64,000 nt of DNA from Strongylocentrotus purpuratus (lineage: Eukaryota > Echinodermata > Echinoidea > Camarodonta > Strongylocentrotidae): positions 24,766,923 to 24,830,922 of the forward strand of contig NW_022145597.1 of the NCBI RefSeq assembly GCF_000002235.5, written 5' to 3'. Positions 50,201-60,500 of this stretch are shown one piece after another. The notes under the pieces are model-generated. The model was not told the DNA's origin, searched no databases, and saw only the letters and a list, made by a program, of their open reading frames with translations. Position 1 is the first letter of the stretch, and the number at the start of each line of letters is the position of its first letter. Position numbers and translations under genes: made by a program.

Positions 50201-53200
50201 AATCACTATTAATAATATAAATATTTATATTAATTTTTAAAAAAAATGCATTTTTAAACATTTTACTTTTGACTTGGCCTCATATTCAGGTCTACTGCAC
50301 AGTCCATGATTACAAATCATTACAAATGGGGCATCATTGTAAAGGGGAATAAAGAGGCTTTTCAATGATACCAACATCAGGTATGATAATATACTTAACA
50401 AGAGAGATATCAACACTAAAACTTTTTTTTAGGGGTTTAGTAAACTGTTTGGCACACCTTGTCAATATGGAGTTTGACAATGAAAGTAGATCAGTTTAAT
50501 GTGTCTCTACTCTATAATCTATTTTACATGGTTATGCTACTAAATGTATGCAGGCACACACCTGGGAAAGGAAACGCACTCATAACTAAAGACAAAGTGG
50601 TCATAACAAGACATATGGGTGCAGTGAAACTTAAGGGCGTATCCAGGATTCTGTAAAGGGGGAGGGGCACACTTTTGAATTTCTTTACAGTCAAAATGAA
50701 TAATAAATAAAAAAATAAAAAAAAGGATGATTCTATTTGTGAGGTGATAATTTACTCAAATAATCTCTTAAATACAGAAAACAACATACCCCCCCCCCCT
50801 AAATAAAAAAAAATGTATTAAGTTCTACTGCACATGACTACTTGTAGGTCTACATTTTGAAGCAGGGTACATGAACAAATAAGAAGCATGTTTTTTCATT
50901 GGTTTAATGTACATATGTTGCAACATTGGGTTGAACAAATTTTAAGGGGAAAAAAAGTAGGGGCTGAATTATGTCTTTGATAGTTTAGGTACATGTATGC
51001 CACAATAATGGGTTTTAAAATGGGGCACACATAGAAAATTAGGGGGCATTTCGTCCTCATGTACATGTATATACTGTACGGCCAACTGTATGCCCAATTG
51101 GGTTCCAAAGGGGTTGGAACATAGACCAGCTGTGTCCCCCCCCCCCCCCCCCCCCCAGCCACACACCCATCTACCACTGGTGAAACCTTATCTAGAAGGT
51201 TCAGGCTGAATTCACTTTGACCTTTGCAACCCAGCATGTGACTGAATTAATTGTGTTCATGACTCTGTTTATACAGCGTTTATAAATCTGACTGGATCGG
51301 GTTACATTTTAATCATATTTTGTTCTCATACAGTGTGAACTCTCTTTAATATTTTGCATATATTTATGGCAGATAACAAATTTCTTCTTCTGCGTCTTCT
51401 TCTTCTTCTCCTCTTCCTTCTACTTCTTCTTCTCCTTATCCTTGTGTTTCTTCCTCTTCTTCACCTACTATCAGAAGTTCTGAGTCCCTCCCTTTTTTAA
51501 GTACCGGTAGTATTCCCTAATTGTTCTCCTCCTCATTCTCCTTAATGTTCTTAATAGTAATAAAAATGTAAATACCAAGTGTACCCTACATAATAAAGTA
51601 ATACAGAAATGTCACCCCACGACATCTTTAATGAATAAATACATGTAGTTCTGCAATACCTTTTTGCCTTCATCGCTCCATAGACATGTTAATAAACACT
51701 AGGGATTCAAATGTCAAGTCTTAAAAATAGTGCAAGTGTAGCGTGCTACAATCAATCTTATATTTGTGCAAGTGTAGTGCGCTACAATCTGTCTTATTTG
51801 TGCAAGTGTATTGTGCAACATTCTTTCATTACTGTTCGGCTCTTACTATGCTAAGGGTCTGCTTGGTTCAACAAAAAAAAGTGGTAGCTTTTCAAATATT
51901 GTACTCATAAAACCCTTTCTTATTATCACTATATACACATTACCGGTATACAAAATGTATAGAAAATTTATTACCTTTTCTAATACCACATATTGTCAGG
52001 TGCCTGCAAGAATGCTGTTACTGCCATTAACAAGGTATAGCTCTTACAGCTTTCTTGCAGACACCCCACAATACATAAATATCAAATATCATGTATAAAA
52101 ATCATTGGAACATATAAATGAAATTCTTTTTCGTCCCTTATATTTCTGTTTCTCATTTGTTTACCATTGTTTCCGAAACTCAGGAAAGATCCTGTACAAA
52201 ATTTTAAATTTTCTTGAAAAATGTCTACAGAGACATAACAATTCTGGGATGTTTAGAACACTTGATCCATGCTCTTAAAAGTGATATACATTGACCTCAA
52301 TACTATTGAAAATTCCTAGTCTCCTGGTCATATACAGTTAAAAACTAAATTATTCATACCCTTACCAAGTTTTGTGATTTTTGAAGTATGTGAAAATTGA
52401 TTTGTCTTGATTTATGTTTCTTGATAATGTGACATATTAAAGCTTACATCTCATAATATTCAGCAAAGGTTCTAATTCAACCAATCCATCTTTCATTCTT
52501 GAGTTATGAAAAACACAAAAACCATGAAATTTTCAAGGGGTATGAATAATTCAGTTGTTAATAGTTGATTCAGAGCCAGAAGTGATCTAATGTGTTAAAG
52601 AACCTGAATTGATGCCATTTTGACTCTCAATATTTAAGTAGTATATGACACTGGCACAGCAAAAGTTACAACACAATTTGTTCATGCTTTTCATAATGTT
52701 CATTAAAACAACAATTTTATATCCTATTCCTTCTCAAAATAATAAGTTTTTTATCAATTATTTTGGCAAGGACATTAATTCTGCAAATAAATTACATCAT
52801 GCAGCAATTAAACAGGTGTACTTGCATAAGGAAAATGTGTCAGCAACTTTGGTCGATTGATAAACAATCTAAATTGCTTAAACAAAATTGGCAAGCAGTG
52901 AGGAAAAAACAAATTCGGGCCAACTCTGCTTTTTTATCTTGACTACAGTATAATTTATGGAACAACTCATTCAGAGCAATCAGAACGGTGCTCAACATAT
53001 ACATCACAGAGATGCCAATTTGCATTGGTAAGTTACAATTACTCTAAATAAATAAATACCCATAACTATCTCCTTCATTGAATATTTCTCAAATTTTCAC
53101 TGATTTGCTTATCTTAATTTATGAATTTGTTTAAGCCTCATTGATGGCAAAGTAGACTAGCTTTCCCTTTAAGAGCATCTAGGCAGTATCACACTTAAAT

Positions 53201-54496
53201 GTTCTAGCAGACACTAGGCTTTCGAACTTGAGGTATTTACATCAAGTTCGGCAGGAGGCAAACCAATTCCAATCTAATTTGAATTCTGTCAAATTACGCA
53301 GTCCTAATAGATTTTACAAATATAGCCCTCAAAGGCCCGTAGTCTTCTTGCTCAGACCAAGTTTTTTGTTTGACCACGGGACATCATATATGTAAACATG
53401 TACATGTATATTCGGATTATTAGAATATACATGTACTTTCAATCAGAAAAAATGGTAAATGTCAGAAATCATCCATATGTTACAGATACATGTACTTCAG
53501 AGTCCTTATTTTCGATACAATAATAATAATAATGGCGGGTTCTTGTATAGCGCTCATGTGACTTAACACTCCTGGCACTCCCGATCATTACCCTGGGTTG
53601 AGTGTGGCAAATGTAGATTAATGTCTTGCCAAAGGACATTAGTGCCGCAGCGGGACTCGAGCCGCGGATCTTGTAATCGACAGTCCGGTGACATATCCAC
53701 TCGACCACGACACCTCTACTCAGAGATTAAAATGCTGCCAAAACAAAAATCAGCATACCTGATATCTTTATTCAGCAGTTACATGAATGTATACTCTATG
53801 CCTATTTGTATACATATTTGACTAATGAAAAGTTTTGAATATCAGTGCAAACCCATGTCACACAAGCACCCCTTACAAAACTTTTAAATAATAATCTTTT
53901 TCAAAAGAATACCTTTTTCTTATTTTTCTGAAAGAAACAATCGAACCTCCACCATGCTAAATGTACATTATGTACCACAGACTTATGTTTGCATAAAGGT
54001 CAGAGCATGTACCAGCTTAAATTGGCAACCATACAAAAATATATTTGTGCATCGCCTTGGAAAGATAACTAATGTTCGGCAGCATCTGCGAGGATATGTA
54101 ATAGTGTTATATTTATGTAATGATGTTGAAGGCCTGAACACTAAGACTTTAATCTAATTGATTGCATTACAAGCTGTGTACAGTGTAGAAACCAGGCAGA
54201 GTGAATGAGAGAGATGTCTGGGACAGAGATAGGTAGAGAGCAATCCAGTGACATAGAAAGAGATGGACCATATAAGATACAGACAGCAAAGAAACATTAA
54301 AAGATAATAGAGATGCAAAAAGAGACATTAAAAGACAGAAGAAGACATAGAGACAATAGGAGAGAAGGACTGAGGTGAAGAGACTTAATGTCACACATGC
54401 AGACAAGAAGTAGTCTGTGTCAGAGCTAGAGCCAGCCCAGACAGATGAACATACAAAGAGATGAGGGAAATAGGGAGGAAGAGAGAGAGGGGGATC

Positions 54497-54536
<40 letters not shown>

Positions 54537-57500
54537 AGAGGGGGAGAGAAGGGGGGGGCGTTACAGTGAATAATAGACAAGGAGAAAGAAAGTTAGACAA
54601 AAAAGTTGTGAAATATGAAGTGATAAATGTAGAAAATGGGAAAGAGACAAAATAAATTAAGAGACATGAGAGAAAGAGAGAGAGAGAGAGGGGGGGGGGC
54701 ACAGAAATAAAGGAAAGAGCAACAAAATATTACAGAGAGAGCTGGAAAAAGAAAGACATAGGAAAAGAACGAATGAGACAAAAAATACACATGTACGCAG
54801 AGGGAAAGAGACAAAACATAAATACAAAGTAGGAGAGACAGCGATGGAGACAAACAAACAGAAAGAGAAAGAGAAAATGAGACAGGAAAGAAGAGACACA
54901 AATTCTAGGCCAGATGGATATGACACGCTTCCATTGCTCTGATCCGCTGTGTCACGATACATTACCTTTTCAATCTAGCTAGCACCATTCGATCCAAGTT
55001 CTATCTCAATATCATAGTACACATACCCCCAGCATATTTCAAACTAGACTGTACAAGTATGCAAGGTATTCCATGTGGCAGAAATCAAGCATACATGTAG
55101 CTAGAATTCTTTGTGAATACCTTTATAGGTGATTAAAGGTAGCACTTAATTCTTGTTTGTTTGTTGTTCTTGCTGTTGTTATTTTTTTAGGGGTCTATTT
55201 TCATACTGTTGTTTGTTTATGACATCAATAAAAATAACTTTGACACATATGACAATTTGGGAATTTCAACAATTCAACATCACCTGTTAAATGCCTTTCC
55301 ATAATACATATAAACCCAAATGTACTTGTATTTCAGATACACTAAAAACTAAATGATTATGAACAATGTAGTACAAATTTGTCTTAAAACATCTAATGAT
55401 ATCATTATTACATGTAGTCCATAAATTTCACAATATGTTATTTATGAAAATCTAACTAAGATTGATAGGCACTTAACTTGCTTGCCAACTATTCCTAATC
55501 ATGTTGACAATCAATCAATAAAAACCACAATATCACCAAAATGTAATTTGTGGTAAATTGGCATTCCAAAATGTAACCATGATTACTGTCTATGGGTAAC
55601 ACGATTATATTACATGAAATGACTCCATGCTGAATAATAAAACAAAGGTCTACTTGTAAATGTATACTATGTATAGTGGTATACAGAAGAATGTACAGGG
55701 AGGGGCGGGGCAATATTGGGGAGGGGGGAGGGGCACAAGTACAGATGTATCAATACATGTGTATCTCTGACAAGCAAATAACTTTCTTCTTTTTTTTTTG
55801 TACAAGGTTTCATTTTTTCAAATAAACTTTCCACTATTCAAAAATTATGTTATTTCATTCTTTTCTTCTTTCTGTTTGTTTTAATTTAGGGGGGAGTGGG
55901 CGTGTTTGCCCAATAATAGGGGGAGGGGGCAACTGACCCCTGGACACTCCTAAAATTCTGCACCTGTGTACATGACCTACTCTCAATAATAGGTTCCTGA
56001 ATGTGATGATTTAGTCGGTACTAGGGATGAAAGGAGGAAGTATTTGTTTTAATGTAAGCCTAACAAAACATAATCATTTACACTAAAAAAGCAAATAATG
56101 CATTATCATACAACTTCACCCTCACTTTTATACACACTTACAGTACATGTTCATACAGTGTAAACATGTACTTGAACAAGTATGAAACTGTAAATACTGT
56201 GACACACAGTATTTAAAAGATATTCATTTTTGTATACAGAATAATAATAGTAGTCATAATTATAATCATGATAATAATTATGATAATGATAATAATAACA
56301 TAAACAATAATGCTTATAAAGGCAAATATAGGATCAGAGAAAAAAATAAAACTCTCTCTCTCTCCATTATAATATCTGCCATACATGTAGTCATGTACTA
56401 TATTATGAATACATTAATCAATTCTTATTCAATTTTATATCGATTCCAATTTTACCTCCATGCAAATATAGCCCATCAAGCAAAATAAAACATTAACATT
56501 TATAAATCAAATTAAACATATATTGTGGGGAATAAAAAATGTGCACAAGGGTTAAAAAACTGATTTAAAATTTAGAAGGTTAAATAATTTAGCGGCATTC
56601 TCAATCCCCAAAACAAACAACTTAGTCATATTGTTTATCAATACAGTTTGCCTAGAGATACAATCCTTAATCAGGATCATCAAGGAATTATTATGAAGAG
56701 AAGTTTTGATGATATTCCCAAAGTGTAAAATATCCTGGGTACTTTCAATTTTAAGAACATTCTTATTAGAACATTAAAACTATCAAAAGAAAATTTGCAA
56801 ATTAAATGTCTGACCCCCAGACAGCATTGAAGCCTTACTGCGACTCAAAATCTTATAATATTAAAAAAAGAGGACAATTTTGGGGGTGGCTACATGTAGG
56901 CTTTCATGAATGTTTACATAACGGGTGAGGAAGCAGCTTTAAACTGTTACGAAATATATCATCTGTTGACAGCCTAGAGCCAGAAAGGCATTAACTCTGT
57001 ATTACATGTAAATGATGCAAGTTAACACCTTCTGGCTCTAAAGCAATGACATACAGTACAGACACACAGCACACACACGCACACATTACATTACAATCAC
57101 TTTTCATGTCATGCCTGTAATACAGAGATACCAGTATAAATGTGTATGTACATTTACATTGTATAAGATGGATGGTGGCATGTTACCATGGTGACAACAG
57201 TGATGTAGTCCAAACAGGTCTCAAAGAGGTATAGAGATTTCGCAATGAAACAGATTTGAGGTCTTGGTCTCAAACTTAAAAACTGGGATAAAATTTATAT
57301 CCCCAAGGACCAAAAATAGTCCTTGATGTTCTAAAATTTGGTACCGTAGTTAAACCATGCTCCTCAAAGTCCAACTTTTAATGGCGTTCTCTACTAATTG
57401 AGTTAAACAATGGACCTACTTACTGGATCTACATGTAAGTCCTGGTTAAAAAAGGAAAAATTTAGACCTTTGTCTAACTACCTTTGTTACACTCGTTTAT

Positions 57501-60500
57501 AGACCGATGGTGAACAAAGCATCAAGTTTAAATCTTAGTTGAAGGATATGGCCCCTAGAGAGTTGGGTCTCGGAGCACATGTTTGGACTACATCACTGTG
57601 AACCTTGGATGCTAATTTTTTAGCTTCCATCTGATCCTATGGGAATGAATAACAAGCGTGCATGAAACGGAATGAAAACGTGCAAACTCAAAGCTAAAAC
57701 TGAATGCAAAACAAAGGAAATTAACTGCAAAGTGACTATTCAGCTAATGACTACGGCGTGGTAAAGAAAAAAAAAGGAAGCAAGAAGTGTTTTTATACCT
57801 AAGATCAATCCCGGTGAAAACTGGCTCGGAGGAAAGAGGAGCAAGATCGGAAGTAGAGAAGGAGAAAGCGGAGGAGGTGGAGAAGGAGGGCGTGGTGGGG
57901 GAGGTATCGGGGGAGGGTTTGGAAGGGGGGAGTTCTTGGAGGGAGAGAGTGGAGGTGTTTTTGGCTGAGAACCAGCGGTATCTGATAGGGGGAAAGCAGA
58001 TAGAAGGAGCAAAGACAAAGTTGGGTTAAAATATCTTTTCAAATACAAAAGTGGCATCGCTTGCATTGTACCTGATAGGACAAGGCTGGTATAGAAAGGA
58101 ATTTGTGCTGGAAGTATACATGTAAATATCATCTGCTGAGGACTAAATGTAGGACATTAACTCATATTATATTTTTTGTTTAAATAATAGTACTAAAGTT
58201 TTTAAAAAACATACATATATGTATGTACAACCCGGGGCCAGGGCATCATTTCATGAAACCATCATGAGTACAGGTTCACGGACATCCCATTGATACATGT
58301 GTAAAATTCTATGCACGCATTTCAATGTGTTGTCGCTAAACTTGTACTTCTCACGGTTTCGTGAAACGCAGCCCTGGGCATCTAAAGAGTTGATAGAGAA
58401 ATTGATATCATGAGTGGCAGTTGCCTTAGGTCCTGAAGCAACAAAAATGCTTCAAAATTGACACAATCATTAACAGTCCAAAACTATGTAAGTTCATGTA
58501 AAGATGTCTAATTAGACTCAACCAAACTTGTTGCAAGTATAACCATTTTTGGCAAGATATTATATTACTCATGTTAAGCTTTGTAAAATTTTCCTTGTTT
58601 TGCCTCAAAAATACAAAAATAAAAAATGACATGATGCAATTCTCTCTCACATTAGAGCATGGCAATTAATGTTCCATATCCCTTATGACACAGCTTCCCC
58701 TTGGATAAATGTAAAGGGATATTCAAAATTACTCATTGCCACAATTAACTAATATCCAAGGGTAGCGGACGACATTAACATTATATTTCCTGATCGATTA
58801 AATGAGTTAACATCCTTCAAGTCCACAGCAGATGATACGATGCATATGGCACAAATCACAATAGTAGGTATACACAGGTACACTCTCTATCCCGTGCGAA
58901 CATTTCTAAAACAAGACAAAATATGTGTACTGGTACCCAAGGAGTGTAATAACGTGTACTACTGCTAGAGCAAGTAACATCAAGTAAACAAAAAGATTGC
59001 TCCGTTGTTTCCCATGTCACATTGAAACAGGAAGACTGACTGACATGATAACACGTAGCTTACTGTAGATGTCTTACAAGTTACTGTACAATGCTTGTAA
59101 CAGACAAGTATTACATTACATTAACATAACTGGGTGGATGTGAAAACAAAATGATTCATTTTAGTTTTCCAAACTGCAATTCTGAAACAAGCAAAGAAAA
59201 TCAGGCCTCAGCTCTACTGCAAATAATGAGCTTTAGCTTAATAGGGATCATGAAGAGGAAATACATTTATTCAGTAAATTAAGTAAAACTTGAAATCAAA
59301 TAATTCTAATATCAATTTCAATGTTAATTTTCTTGATATTACAAGGCCTTTGGCAAAGTAATAATGAACATTATGATAAATGTACATTATATCTTTCATT
59401 TATTTGTTTTTGTTAGCTGGAAATTTATCAAATTTTTTGATAAAACACTGCAAAGGAAATTTCACTTCAAGAAAATACAAGTAATTAACGGAGCATGATC
59501 AACATACAAAGTACAGGGTCGGCTAAACTGGACAATGATGCTTTGCAAGTTGACACATTTTCAGGGTTGGCTTATAATGACTCAGCACATGATTTTTTTA
59601 ATGATGTTAAATATTTTGCTGGTGAATTTTACAAACATCGTTAACATTTATTGCAAATATGAGCATATCGGAGCAACACCAATTATGATACACATAACTT
59701 TGATGAACTTGAATTACATTTCTCAATGACCAATGATAAAATGGCTGTTTACACTCCTTTTTTGGAGGGGGGGGGGGGGTCCTGAAGGGTGATGACTTGC
59801 TCCTAGAGAAGAACTATTAAAACACAAAATTCAATGCACTTCAGAACGATAAATGACATGAAATCCAATCGGTTGGCTCTCACTCATTCCAAAATTTACA
59901 CAAAAAGTAAAATTCTTATGTATGCAGGACAGCCATTTTGGTGTTTGATCACTTGTAACCTTCTTGGAGTACTCTTCAGAAATCTTTTGTTATAACATTT
60001 CCGAAAAAGTCCACTATCACACTTCACTTAAATTTGATTTTTTTTACTACATTAATTGAAATTCAAAGCTTTGAGTATTTGTTTACACGCATAACGATTA
60101 ACAAAGGAAACAATTTCTTGCAAGGCCTTTCTTACCAAAAACATGGAAGTTCAATGGCATTTCTACCTCAATTTTTTGGTGAAAAGGTATATTTATCTTG
60201 ATTGATTTATAATAAACAAGAACAAAAATATGACTGCATTGGATGTCACATACTATTTTTTTGCCAATTTGGAAAGAAAAGAAGGCAATCGATCCGCTTT
60301 TCCTTCCTTTTTACGGCCGAGGAATACACGGCTTGGATAACGCTTCACCTTTCTCCCTTAAGCTGTTCAACGACTAATCTTTCTTTTCACCAATTAATTT
60401 GAAGAATGGGTAGGATTATCTTACACAGAATGGGATAGACATGGATGAAAGCATAGAGTATTTGCTTGGAAGAAAAAGCTTCACAACTCTCCATTTGTCT

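Larger units (their letters stand above)
48509..57798 (-). other. LRCH intron 3 (9.3 kb)
   Basis: Largest intron in the window. It holds the elements at 48954, 49957, 52336, 53524, 56974 and 57197. It also holds a possible truncated hAT-like end at 50637 (GGCGTATCCAGGATT), C-runs at 50790 and 51137, a CTT-rich patch at 51387-51465 and a GA tract at 54470-54720. No additional exon was recognised. Confidence 0.65.

Noticed and set aside
57799-57981. LRCH exon 3 read as a proline-rich protein segment
   Set aside because: The proline-rich frame is out of phase with exons 2 and 4; the Ser/Thr-rich frame joins both.
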